Program-made: the position numbers and the translations under genes
Source: Verpa conica
Taxonomy: Eukaryota; Ascomycota; Pezizomycetes; Pezizales; Morchellaceae
Reading direction: 5' to 3'
Length of the DNA: 64,000 nucleotides
Assembly (NCBI GenBank): GCA_033030425.1
Contig: JAUFSD010000013.1
Span: forward strand, 496,001 to 560,000
The notes under the pieces: generated by a model
The model's database searches: none
The model's input: only the letters and a program-made list of their open reading frames with translations
Told to the model about the DNA's origin: nothing
Shown: positions 1 to 11,145 of the stretch, in pieces
How positions within the stretch are numbered: the first letter of the stretch is position 1
Layout: every line of letters starts with the position of its first letter

Positions 1-63
1 TTCAACCCCTCGATGATCACGCGCGGCTTCAGGTACTCGTGCAGGATAAATCTTAAAATCTTG
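1..63 (-). CDS. Possible partial exon of a gene running off the left edge
   Basis: Read on the minus strand, a pyrimidine-rich stretch ending in CTCTGCAG at 64-71 looks like a 3' splice site. It is followed by an open frame with GC-rich third positions that reads KILRFILHEYLKPRVIIEGL up to the window edge. The codon bias contrasts with the AT-rich flank, which supports a coding exon. The product is not recognised, and no upstream exon could be placed to the right of it. The opposite strand is also open over this short distance. Confidence 0.3.
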
Positions 64-662
64 CTGCAGAGTAATTTGCAAAAAAAAAACAACGGTTTTT
101 AAGGAAAGAGGATTGTCGGCCCGACCTTGCTTGGTCAAGTCAGGAACAAACACCGATATATATTCATATAGATCTTCTCTCATAATTTCATAACTACATA
201 ACATAAATACTATCGTTATTCTCATGGACAGAATAAAAGGGCCCTCACTCCCCTCCCCTCCCCTCCCCTTCCTTTTGGTGACGTGGTTTTATTCCCTCCC
301 CCTACCTATATCAAATTGTGATATTCCTTATTCTCGTCCTTGCGCCCGGAGTTGAATCTTCCAATCCCCTTCCCCTTCCCCTAACCCTCAACGCCCGGCC
401 CGCATATACCTTGTTATTTATCCGAAACCTGTTGAAACCAAACCCAAAGGAAGAAAAGAAATAAATAGAGAAAAAATAATGACAGACTCCGTATCCATAA
501 TCTATCTCGAAAAGACGAAGGTATTGTATAAAGACACCTTCAACCCTTCCAATATGTACTAATGCCTCACAACCATCAAATACCCGCTATTACTCCGTTA
601 TAAAACCCATGCCCATACTTTTCACCTGATATTCTTACAGTCCAAACCGATACCCCTTATGC

Positions 663-3600
663 CTAAATGACAAACACAAGGGCGTAGCATACTGTAATCG
701 TCAAAGTTATCAACACTGTCACAGATCACGTAGTCAGTTTCAATACACCTCTCACAGAATGGCAGTCAAAAAACTCCCCCCACCCTCAGGTAAACTCACT
801 CAATGCATACTGTGCCAGCAATATCCTGCAAGCACACCCCCAATCAGTAACGTTCCAGGAAATTCTCACATATAGGAAGGAGGTGAGAGTCCTCGTGTCT
901 CGATTCCCTTTTCATTTTTTACTCACGCTGACAGCGCCGACATCTCCACGCACCCCTCCGGTCCCAATGGGGCGAATATGTTCGTTATATATACCTGTGC
1001 TGTTGCTGTCGGGACTTCACATCAAGTCAGTAACCTCAAAACACCAACACGAGACCCCTCGTAAGTTACTAAAGATGCACATACCCGCACTACCGATGAT
1101 CAGAACCAATGGGAGCATCTTATCCTCTGATGAGATCCAGGGTGTTTGCTTTTTTAGACCTATTGTCCACGATATGCCAATGATTGGACCTATGAAGGAT
1201 CAGTATGGTACGGTTTCCGCATAGAGATAGGGAGTGGCGAGTCCACGGAGTAATGTGGGGGGAAGTGGTATTAGTGATATGCTATGAACCGGAAGTTCAT
1301 CCCATTCCGACCACTCCTCGTTCCTCCCAGACTCGGACATAGACTCCAAGACCAGCCCAGCTGATCCTTGAACCTCTCACTCGCCCCCCACATACCACAC
1401 ACGAAAGAAAAAAATCAAAAACAAAAATAAAAGTAAAAGAATCTCACCAACAACAAGCTTCAACATAGCCATTAGAACAGCCGATTTCCAAAACCCCTTT
1501 GGAAGCCCCGCCATACTCAGTCTACTCAGTGCTGCCCCTAGCAGCAGGAGTCCAAGAACTGGTACTGAGGGCTCCGCAAAGCTCGCAACATCCATTAGAA
1601 ATTCCAATGGTGGTTGGTTGTCTGGCGCAGTTGGCATATTGATTCCTTTGGTCTTTACGAACAGTGCTTTCAGCACTGGTACATTTGCCACTACTAGCGA
1701 AACCACAAGTGCGAGAGAGGGTGGAGTGATGAAGGGCTGGACAGCTGTCCAGAGGCGACGGACTAGTGACTTGGCTGGGGGGAGTGTAGGCGATATGGAA
1801 GCCTTTTCATCAAGCTCTAAGGGGATATCTGATGTCCTCTCTATTGTGGAGAGATGGGTTATGGATTGTAGGGGTTCAGGTGAATTATGTGGTGCTGGCT
1901 TTTCTTCAGGGTGTGGGAGAGAAGTGTGGAGATCGATACCCTCAGTGTGTGGCACCGGTTTTCGAGTCACTGTTCGGGCTATCACCTTAATGCTTTCGAT
2001 TATTGAGAATGGGGCCCCTGGCACAAGGGGTTTTGTGGGTATAGGGGACTTCTCGACATCTGTGAGGGATTCACGAGAGACATTAAAATCGCCCTTTATT
2101 AACTGGAGGCCACCAAGATTGAATCTAGAGTAGGTTAGTGGAGTGTTAATCAAGGGCGTATAAAGGGGGCGGAGGGGAATGAAGGGAAAACGAGTGCGAG
2201 CTTGTGAAGATGTGGGTGTAGGGAATACATACATTGCAATCATCTGGACTACCATAAAAATGGAAGAATATGCTATTCCTTTCGCAACCTGTTTTTTTTC
2301 GCAAAGCTATAAGCTACATGCGCCGCTGCAAGATTACTCCCAAAGTTAAATCTCGGTAGGGAATATTACATCTGCGTCTCCATTGAAGGGCTCCGATTTT
2401 CCAAGTGTAGAAATATACGCAATCACCTAAGAGATCTTGTTAGCACCCGATGAGTGTAACACTATACTCGTGGCAGGACGATGTTCTGAGAACCAGCTGG
2501 TCCACATATAAATGCATGCTACCTGCATTCACAGTAGATGCCCCTAAACCCGAGTGGTTTAGTAATATAGAATGAATATCCTTGGCCTTTAGGCCATAAG
2601 TCTATAATCCAAAACATGTTTTTGTACTACCCGAGCAGTATCTACTGGATAGTCATTCATGTGCACTTATATGCGGACCCAGTACTCGTAAACCGCTGAC
2701 GTTTGTAGAATCGTCTGCTCTTGCATGCCATAAAAAACCATAAACTTGGCGTAGTTTGTATAGCATGCGATAGCGATCCGTTCTACAAACGTCAGCGGTT
2801 TATGAGTATGTTCTCAAAACGTCATCCTGTTATGAGTACAATCTTTCTGACACCGCACATGTGCTGACACCAATGACAACGGTATTCTCGCGATGAGTTG
2901 CGTGACCGTGACCGTGACCGTGACTACTACCGGGCTGAACCGGCCGTTGGCCGGATATAAAGCATTTCCCCATTTGGTAGACAAACCCGCACCAAATGTG
3001 ATACAGTGCCAAACTTAAAATAAAAAAGCACCACTTACAAGATCACCCAGGTTGCTGAAAATACCTATACGATCGCCACAACCTGTAAGCCTTGAAAAGA
3101 GGTGTGTGTGATTCCTAATGAGGGGGTCACAAACCAGCAGCCAGGACACCACCTTTCCAGGACGCTGGGACTGGTGTAAGCCACCTGACGATAAAGCCAA
3201 AAGTGAGGCCCATAGCTAACAACGCCCAAGCTTAGCATTAGGAACCCGGCCCCGAGGCCCGAGTGGCCCCGGAAAAACAATAGTGCGTTAAGATAAAGTA
3301 CTAAGCACACCTTGATAAAGGAAACCCGTGACAACGATTGATAAGACTGAGGTCATATTATCACGGTCAAATGCGGGTAGGACAGTTGCAAATATAAGCA
3401 ATGGAAGTAGTAGGTTCATTATCATCGATGCGTTCGCTTTACAGGCTTCAGGTGTGAGGAGTCCTGATACGAACAATTAACTAACGTTCTTAAGGGCCTG
3501 TATCTCGTAATCATGGTTGACTCGAGAGAACTTGATCTATCCTGCAAGGCAGAATCCTGTCAACACAAAAAACTGCACCTTTTTTTGCAAAGAAAACGCC

Positions 3601-3707
3601 GCCGCCAGCAATGACAGCCATCTTTATCATGGGTTTCATCGCGATGAAGATGACTACAGATTGAGAGTTGGCAGGCAGATGTCATGAGTTTAACCCACGA
3701 CATCCAT
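663..3707 (-). CDS. Auxin efflux carrier / ECM3-like membrane transport protein
   Basis: Multi-exon gene of the membrane transport (PIN-like, S. cerevisiae ECM3) family. Exons, 5' to 3': 3639-3579, 3463-3311, 3230-3135, 3064-3039, 2426-2370, 2288-2233, 2124-1448, 1189-1085, 1014-927, 825-800, 715-663. Phases agree throughout and give 465 residues from the ATG at 3639. A better N-terminus may come from a tiny exon at 3707-3695 joined to 3653 (474 aa), but that intron would be only 41 bp. Family signatures include MKPMIKM, ACKANASMIMNLLLPLL, TPVPASWKGG, GIFSNLGDL, EPFNGDAD, FNLGGLQLI, then a long hydrophilic loop, then VLGLLLLGAALSRL, GFWKSAVL, PIIGISW and a hydrophobic C-terminal helix before the stop. 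Multi-pass membrane protein, probably ER or plasma membrane; the substrate is not known. Intron 4 is 612 bp and carries a MITE; intron 7 is 258 bp. The exact start is the least certain part. Confidence 0.85.
2681..2810. mobile_element. MITE-like element with about 30-bp terminal inverted repeats
   Basis: The left arm at 2681-2710 and the right arm at 2781-2810 are near-perfect inverted repeats. The shared core is AAACCGCTGACGTTTGTAGA, with one G/A difference near the outer end. The inner 70 bp have no coding capacity and contain two GCATGC-type palindromes. The element ends read TACTC..GAGTA, compatible with a TA-type target, but a target duplication cannot be proven. It lies inside intron 4 of the auxin-carrier-like gene and leaves its splice sites intact. 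Confidence 0.7.
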
Positions 3708-5505
3708 TGGGCCCTCAAAGAGTCAGCCAAGCACATTCCGAGTACACTATTAGCATTGGGAGAAACAAGACAACTCCTCACCTTCACCGATTCCAATAGT
3801 ATTTCCGGTCATAGCTTCGAAGAATTCCTAGCGGGCTTTCAATTTGTGAATGGGAGAAGAATGGGTAGAGAAAGTTGCTGGATTGAGAAGAAAGTCCGTC
3901 CTGAGTCCTCACACTATTTCCAACCGAAGAGCTTTCCCCTTTACTCACTCGGTCGGAGGGGGGGATGAGGGATTGTTCTTTCCTTTTTCCCTTGCCCTCG
4001 GCCCCGGGTGGCCCATGAGCTGGCCGGCTGCGATGCCGCATTAGAGAAGGTCTTCTGCTCTCGCTTGGTTAGCGTGATGCGGGAGGACTGTTGGGGTCTC
4101 CCGTGGGCCTCCCGTGGGCCTTTGCTTTTATCTCCTAGCAGTTAAGTGATATGCACTCTCAACGGCCCTCTTATGTCTGCGGAGCCTCCCAGCTATCTAT
4201 CCTCGTGTGAGTGGCTAGGCCACGGTAAACCGGTAAGCCTAGCAATTGCACTCTACATAATAGGCATCGCGTTTGCCTGCCAACCCGAGGGGGTTTCGCG
4301 TGCTTGATCTATTTGGGACGAAACAAAATCATAAGTACATATATTTCGAATTTCTCCCCTCGAGGACCCTCCGTGCTCATCTCGTGGGCCATTGTGGGAC
4401 CTTGTGACGTATGCCCGTTTCGATCTCTATCGCTGGTTCTGTAGATTTGTTAACCGTTAATCTCATATGTCCATAGTAGGAAAGGACTGGTCACTATCAC
4501 AAATAAGTCCCGATCGGGCATCCGCACTGGAATGGGACATTGAACTATCTGAACAAGAGGAATCCATTAGTTACGCCCCTAGTACACCTCCTTCCATTAA
4601 TTGGTACACTTGCGCGAGATCTCTTAATTCTTCGCGTCGTTTCCCAGTCGCGTCGCGTTTCTGTGGATTCTTGGGAAACCCCTTGCTGCAAATATGTTTC
4701 TACCACGGATCGTTTCTATTATTCAACTACACCACCTTGTCCAGAAACAGCCTTATTACACGGTCGAGTGCCGTAATATTGCGACCATATTGGGCCTATC
4801 TTGGATAGAATCAAATCTGGTTATTTCGACTAATTGGGAAAGCCCCCTTCATTCCCTCTTCTATTTCTCTCACGAGTTTCCTTCCAATATCTCGACCTTT
4901 TCAACTCAAGCTCACTCTGGTATGCTGGAAGTACTCTCCTTCGTTCTTTGAGTATTTTCCTGCATCTCTAAGGAATCTGATTGGTACCCGGGGATACTGT
5001 AACCGGCGTTCCTTTTGGGAGTCTCTCTCGCCGTCTTTATATCTACTTAAGGGAAATCGAAAACCAACTTCATTCCCTTCTTTTTTTTTTTTACTCTTCC
5101 AAGTCCACAGTCATTCATTTCAGAATAACCACCTATCCGGTTTTCCTTTTTTTTCACTTTTTTCTTATCTTGCCAAATTCAGCAGGACAACGGTGTCACT
5201 CTTTTTCACCGCCACTGCCAACGGTCATTTCGAGCCTGTGCATCATACGGTCTAGCTATACAGCCCACCTTTACTCATCTAGTGAGAACCACTACACTCA
5301 TTCGTAGATTTTCTATTTATTACCCAGTCAATAATATTCTACATAAATTACCCTACCGGTACTGCATCCTACTGTCTGCCTCGTCACTATCACACAGCGC
5401 AGTACCTTTATTTCCCCAGCCCACACCCCCCCGTCTCTGCATCCCTGTCATACCCAGCTGCAAGAGAGTCGGCAGGTCTTAGCCTAGCTTTCATTCATTT
5501 ATTAA
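3708..5505. promoter_or_regulatory. Shared divergent intergenic region, auxin carrier / TEA factor
   Basis: This 1.8-kb spacer separates the 5' ends of two divergently transcribed genes. No conserved coding exon was recognised. It contains an 11-bp tandem duplication (CTCCCGTGGGC twice, about 4097-4120) and a pyrimidine-rich stretch from about 4850 to 5500 that probably belongs to the promoter or 5' leader of the TEA gene. Several open frames here (for example 4467-4808) show no family resemblance. Confidence 0.4.
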
Positions 5506-7637
5506 ATGGAGTCCTCTTCATCTATTCATCAGTATGGTTCTTGTGTTCCTACGACTATATACCACAACCTTCTAGAAAGCAGCACCAATCTCCCCCACCA
5601 CAACCACAACCCTTCGTTGTTCATCCCTTCAGTAGTGCCTTCACACCCAGTGCACCCGACAACGTCTGCGACTACCCGTGCCACAAACAACTTTAATACT
5701 TGCACACGGAGGGCACTTGAGGAGACCTCGCACAATACTCAACTGTCTCCCTCGCCGGTAGCCAATATTTCGCCTGTCCCAAGCAACAGCAACATTCAGC
5801 CTTCTAAGCGTAACTCAGCAAAGCTGGATCAAAAAAGACGCACCAGAGCAAGAGTGCAGGGCGCTCTAGCTCCTTCAGCTTCTCATAGAGCGCTGGCGGC
5901 CGCCGTGCAGCAGCAGGATCTGGTGCCTTATCACCAATATAGGGCACGCCAGAGGAGAGATGCCTCTATGGAAGGCGAGTCAGTATGGGATGAGGAGCTA
6001 GAGGATGCCTTTATGGAAGGTAAATCGACACATAAAAGATCCTATGGTTTTGTGGGGGATCTTTGCTAAATACTTTGATTATTTAGCTATCCAAAAGATC
6101 CCAAAAATAGGGCGCCGGAAGCTCTCAATGGAGGGGAAACCTTGTGGGAGGAATGAGTTGATTGCAGATTACATCTTCAAAGTTACTGGAAAGCGCCGGA
6201 CACGGAAACAGGTTTCTAGTCATATTCAGGTTCTGAAAAATCTATTGCGCAATAACCCAGACTGTAAGTTTTTGTCCCCCCGCGAGAGGGGGGAAGTTTG
6301 TCTTTAGGAATGATTTCTCTAATACCCCAATAGTCATGAAACATGTAACAACGGACAAACCCGTCTCAAATTGGGATGCCGACCCAAATAGTTGGAATGA
6401 AGGTACCACTGGCATGGTACCAAGTCCTGCTCATTCAACTGGCTCACTTCCCATCAACTCAAATTGTCACGATGATTTCGAAGAATCAACATACTGCAAT
6501 GGCTCGCCGGGCTATTACCCGCAATCAAGCTACATACCCGATGCCCCTACGGTAAGGCCTTCGAATTTTTCCATGTGGGTCGGTTCTCCAAGCCATGGAG
6601 GTGGTGTGGAAGGCTGCTTTCACACTTACACACGTCTTTCACACGCAGACAGTGTTCGACCTGCACCTGCAGCACCGTTATCGTCAATCCCACAATGGAA
6701 AACCCGCTTCCCACACGTCGCAGAAATCTTTGAACACCCCAGCACTGCGACCGATTGTCCGATCATCCACTTTCAATCGAGCATTTCCGTCATGTCCTCG
6801 ATGCCCTCACAATCGTCAGTGCTGTGCACTGAATTCGAGGTTACGTCATCCAGCGTGGCATACGATAACTATGATTGGGAGTGCGTTACACGTATCTACG
6901 CGCCAGGCAAGAAAGTATGGGAGTTATCCCATACCGTCGCTGTAACTGATGAGCTCGACGGCAGCAGGAAACTCACGCTTCCGTTTGCATCAGATTTCTG
7001 GGCTGCGTTCTACACCGGGCTATCTTCAGCCCAACAAACTGATCAAACCGCTACATTGGACAGGGAGCGTATGCGCCGCAGACGGGGAAAGGAAGCCCGA
7101 GCAGCAATCAAGGGTATCACCGTCGTACAAGAACTCTTTTCGACAGCCCTATCGAGTGCAAGGATTAGGCAGAGGTCAGCGATATTCATCTGGGAGTTCA
7201 CTAAAGCCGACCCTAGCAGTCTTATTGGAAAGACTACATGGCGCCAAATAATCCCTCCATCATCGCCTATGAGCAACCCCACATCTACGACATCCTGCTC
7301 GCCAAGTCTCGGGGCTGTAGGGGACCTGAAGGATGATAACTCTTGGGTACAACTTCCACTATCCCCTTTCGATCCGCTCTCGCCGATGTCCCTGTCTTCA
7401 TATTATACCATGGGATCCCATGCGACCAACCTCTTTCCTACACAGGAGGATCAACAGGCCTCTTCGCTGGAGGATGTCAACTTCTCCTTCCTCCAGTCGT
7501 CGCAGGTAACACTGCCACCTTTTGCTGCAGGACTACTGTCGTCAACTGGGACCGTCATGCCAGACCCGTCGGAATACTTTACGCAGTGGCCGCAGGGATT
7601 CTCTCCTGTTTCTGCAGTGGGTCATGGAGATTCATAG
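5506..7637 (+). CDS. abaA: TEA/ATTS-domain transcription factor (AbaA/TEC1 type)
   Basis: Three exons, 5506-6019, 6087-6263 and 6334-7637, give 664 residues. Introns of 67 bp (GTAAAT..TTTAG) and 70 bp (GTAAGT..AATAG) have CTAA branch-like motifs. The TEA DNA-binding domain spans roughly residues 160-235 and crosses both introns: [39 protein letters not shown] and [20 protein letters not shown]. The C-terminal 430 residues are Ser/Pro-rich, with an acidic YDNYDWEC patch and a region near [11 protein letters not shown] typical of the fungal factors. In Aspergillus AbaA controls conidiophore development; in yeast TEC1 controls filamentation. The target here is inferred by family only. The N-terminal 110 residues are low-complexity (His/Asn/Ser/Thr). 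Start chosen at the first ATG of the frame after the long pyrimidine-rich leader. Confidence 0.92.
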
Positions 7638-8468
7638 TGCGATCGTATGATCCGGAGTTTCTTCCGATAGTTGCTTTGTAATTAGAATATGGGGGAGTCT
7701 AGTGTTTAGGTTTCGTCTGGTGTTACGGCTTTCCGTTATTGGTGTATTTGTATTTTTGGAGTGCTTTTTTCTTTCTTTTTTCCTTTTTCACTCTATTGGA
7801 CTACTTTATGGCTAAATGTTTTTTTATTTTATCTTATTTTATAGGGTGTTATGTCTTCACGGTTTGCAGCTATTGGTACTAGAGATTCGGCTATCTCATG
7901 TCTTTTGTCTTTTGTGTGTAGAGTGTTAGATTTAATGGAAAAACTGGTGTCCTCCCAAAAAAGAGCTCATTTGCGCCGCAACAATATGCATGCACTTCAT
8001 TCAGCCTTGTCCGTCTCAGTCCACTCGCAGCTTCCCACCCAACCAACCGGCAAGTCTTTTTTTATTTAATTGTGCAACAAATAACTTACCGATTTCCGGA
8101 GGTGAGGGGAAAGCGATGGACAAAACTAACCTATCTCAGAATAGCCGCAACGGTTGAACCTTGAGCCCTATAAGGCAAGCAAAGGCAAGCCATCGACGTA
8201 CCCTGGTTGCACTGTTTCTTTTCTATGAATTGTGATGATGAAGGGCTGGTGTGGTGGGTACGTGGATAAGCCTTTCTGGCACCTCTTCAGGGTCTTCTGA
8301 TGTAATTCAAGCCTTGTGATTCAACAGCATTGAGGGGGAAGGTTTATCTGCATCATTGATTTCGACACTCTCTCTCTGGTCTCTCCCTCTCCACCGCCTT
8401 GCATCTGACAGACATATAATCACGCTCGGGTAGCTGGTAATTATGGTAATTATACACTCGTAGGGCAG
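7638..8468 (+). other. 3' region of the TEA gene, no further gene seen
   Basis: T-rich downstream sequence with TTTTATTTTATCTTATTTTA-like runs around 7820-7850 that would fit a 3' UTR and polyadenylation region. The short open frame at 7851-8069 has no recognisable product. Confidence 0.4.
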
Positions 8469-8781
8469 TTATAACCTAGGGCTTTTGGGGTTTTTCCTCT
8501 CAGGAAACGATCGTTGGAGGATTAAGAATATTACGTCAGACGCCGAGTACACGATGTGTTGCGCACCTTGTTCGGAAATGGAAGGCCGGATCTCAGCCCT
8601 ACGGGAGGTTCTCGATCGTGGCTTTCCTCCCTTAAGGCTGAGAGGGAGAGAGGGAGGGGGAGGGGGCCAGACCAGGGTAGGTATAACTCGGTAATAATAA
8701 GACCCCACGTTTCGATATGTGGGCATCCGGACGAGAGCGTACCGCGGCTGGACGCGAGTGCCAATAACTCCATTGAGGCTT

Positions 8782-8783
<2 letters not shown>

Positions 8784-8825
<42 letters not shown>
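8784..8825. repeat. (CA)n microsatellite
   Basis: About 20 uninterrupted CA dinucleotides with a few G substitutions at the right end. The open frames crossing it on both strands are artefacts of the dinucleotide repeat. Confidence 0.95.
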
Positions 8826-8827
<2 letters not shown>

Positions 8828-8901
8828 TAACCCCCCTCTCCCTCTCACGTCACATCACTCGGCAAGCAGAAGCAAGCCACATACCTTATTTCTCACTTGA
8901 C

Positions 8902-9142
8902 GCCAATTCAACCGCGCTGCGGCGATTACAGGCGTCAACATGTGTTCCCCCCCCCCTCCCTTTCTCTTCCAACCTCGGCGTATACTTGCAAAGATGGGGA
9001 GGGACGGGTGATTTCTTAGAAATCAAAGACGGACCCATGTAAACGTTGCATCTGCGCCCCCCACCCCCTTCATATCGCGTAGGTAAGCAGCCGACTCCCT
9101 CACCGGGTCTGCTAGGTCTCTTTCCCAAAAAAAGAAGTACAC
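8902..9142 (+). repeat. Direct repeat copy A (245-bp family)
   Basis: It aligns along its full length with 10892-11145 in the same orientation. Shared blocks include CGGCGATTACA, GCGTCAACATGTGT, CCATGTAAAC, TTGCATCTGC, TTCATATCGCG and AAAAAGAAGTACA. Sequence outside the two copies does not match. This copy keeps more C and G at positions where copy B has T or A. Confidence 0.8.
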
Positions 9143-10891
9143 ACTATAGCCGTCCATGAACACTATCTTTGACGAATAAGGTGAGATGAGCTAACAGAAA
9201 CTGGGTCTAGTCGGGCTGGCAGCTTACAGCGAACAGTAAAAAAAGATTGAGAGACGTGAGGCTTGAGATTGGGGCTGTTATTTGTCTCTTAGATCCTCTG
9301 CGGGGATTCTAAAGTATTGTTCACGCGGGTCTAGAACTACATGACCCTAGCTGGATATGGATGGAATACAAAGATTCTGCCAAGACCTAAGCAATTGGAG
9401 CCTCTAGGGGGAGAAAACATAGAGTAGTATGCTAAATCTATCATTGAAATTTACGATTGTGTAAAACATGTATTTCTTTCTCCTACCCTTATATCTCAAA
9501 GGGTATAATTCAAAGGCCCACGGCCTATGAGGGAGCCACCAGCTTCAGCTAAGGCTAAGAAGGGTTTATGAACTTAATGTTATCAATCTAATCCCTCGTA
9601 ATAAGGGGTCTATTTTAGGGAATGATCTCCTTCTCCACATATTGCTAAAAGAAAGGTGTTTACAACCTCCCATCTCTAATGGATAGTCCCAGATTCTTGA
9701 CTGGTACTTCAAACTCGCCTAGTATCCAAAAGAAACTTTTGATGCAATAGGCAGGGGCGATAGTAAGACTATTATACTAACCAGCGGTAATTGTACGGAG
9801 CGAAAGTGCTCTTGCTCGGCTGGATTCTGAGGTCCCCCTCTATGCCAATCCAGGACTCATTGGTAAGCTACTATGAATCCCCGATGGAGACGATGGAGGG
9901 TGTGAATACAAGCTATATGACTATAGGTCCACCACATCTCCAAAAGGAAAGGCTGATAATCGTATAGAACTCTCTTTCTTTGTCTAGTTAGGACTTGTCT
10001 TATCTCGCCACTAAATTATATAGATTATAGTAGCGAGCCATGATTACTTAAATGCACAGACCATCGGACACAGTATCTAAACTGTAGGACCTTATCTAAG
10101 ACACCTGCGTCGTACACTACTGAGATACTCCTACTGGTGGAAAGACTATATTGGCTCCCTATTCTAAATTTATATTATTCAGCTAGTCTAGTAATACGAC
10201 AAACTTCTTGCACGAAAGCTATGATACCCTACTCCAGAGATTCACTTGGATTTAGTGGGAAGATGAACTCCTCGATCAGTCAGGACTACTTATAATCTGT
10301 GATGAGGACAAAGCAGTTATGGCTTTACCTCTTTTTAGAATGATTTTATCAAGACACGGTCGCAAGGGACCCTTTCTGGTCCACCTTTTGTATTTTTCTC
10401 ATAGATTTGTTATTCTTATAATAGAAGTGTACTGTATAGTGGTTTCTCTCAATTCTCTCAATTCTATGGTGAATTAACGTTATGCAGATCACCCGACCCC
10501 TTCGTAAGGCAGGCTAGGTTATAAACCTCCCTATTCTAAGAAAATTTCTCTTAAAGGATCATTTTTTTGAAAAGGTCCCCTATCAAAATGGAGGTTTAAG
10601 TAGTTCGTGATTATTGATTTTAGAACTACCACCCCTTCATCACATTCATTGAAGAGTAGATTTTCATATTAACTTACTCCTACATACTGCCTTTATTAAT
10701 GAACCTACAGAAGCCAAAATCTCTATCATGCAATACTTTCCAACGAATTTACTGAATGTAAATTCATCGACAGTTATGGCAGGAGCTTGATTGTTTTAGG
10801 GTCTTGGAATAGGAAGTGGCGGGGTACTGCAGAATAAATTCTTGGCTGGGTTTAGGGTTTCGTAGCGAGATTGTAAGGCTGCGAGCTGTAA
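9143..10891. other. Decayed interior between the two direct repeats
   Basis: 1.75 kb of AT-rich sequence with stops in all frames. It is bounded by direct repeats, so it could be the interior of a small, RIP-degraded LTR-type (TRIM/LARD-like) element. No intact protease, RT or integrase motif was found. A stretch near 10360-10385 reads SQGTLSGP, only faintly like an RT PQGxPLSP motif. Confidence 0.35.
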
Positions 10892-11145
10892 CCAACTCAA
10901 ACGCGCTACGGCGATTACAAGCGTCAACATGTGTCCCCCACCTTCACTTCTCCAAAAAATTGCCCTTTTCGGCGTGTACTTACAAGATAGGTAGCTAGAG
11001 GGAAGAGAGCGAAAGATCAAAGAAAGATCCATGTAAACATTGCATCTGCATCTCTCCCTTTTTCATATCGCGCAAGCAAGAAAGAAAGCAGCCGATTTCA
11101 CAGCTCACCGGATCTACTAGGTATTCTTCCCCAAAAAGAAGTACA
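10892..11145 (+). repeat. Direct repeat copy B (245-bp family)
   Basis: Partner of 8902-9142. Relative to copy A, most substitutions are C to T and G to A (for example GCGCTGCGG versus GCGCTACGG, ACAGGCG versus ACAAGCG, ACGTTGC versus ACATTGC). That is the pattern expected from repeat-induced point mutation or methyl-C decay. A few small indels are also present. Confidence 0.8.

Noticed and set aside
1618..2133. 171-codon plus-strand frame, Gly/Ser/Thr-rich
   Set aside because: It is the antisense shadow of exon 7 of the auxin-carrier-like gene.
2830..3012. 60-codon frame with a GHGHGH run
   Set aside because: It lies in intron 4 of the auxin-carrier-like gene, and splicing from 3039 to 2426 restores the conserved family sequence.
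8469..9128. Overlapping frames around the CA repeat, some with polyTHTH or polyCV
   Set aside because: Produced by the dinucleotide repeat and by the 245-bp direct repeat; no codon bias or motifs.
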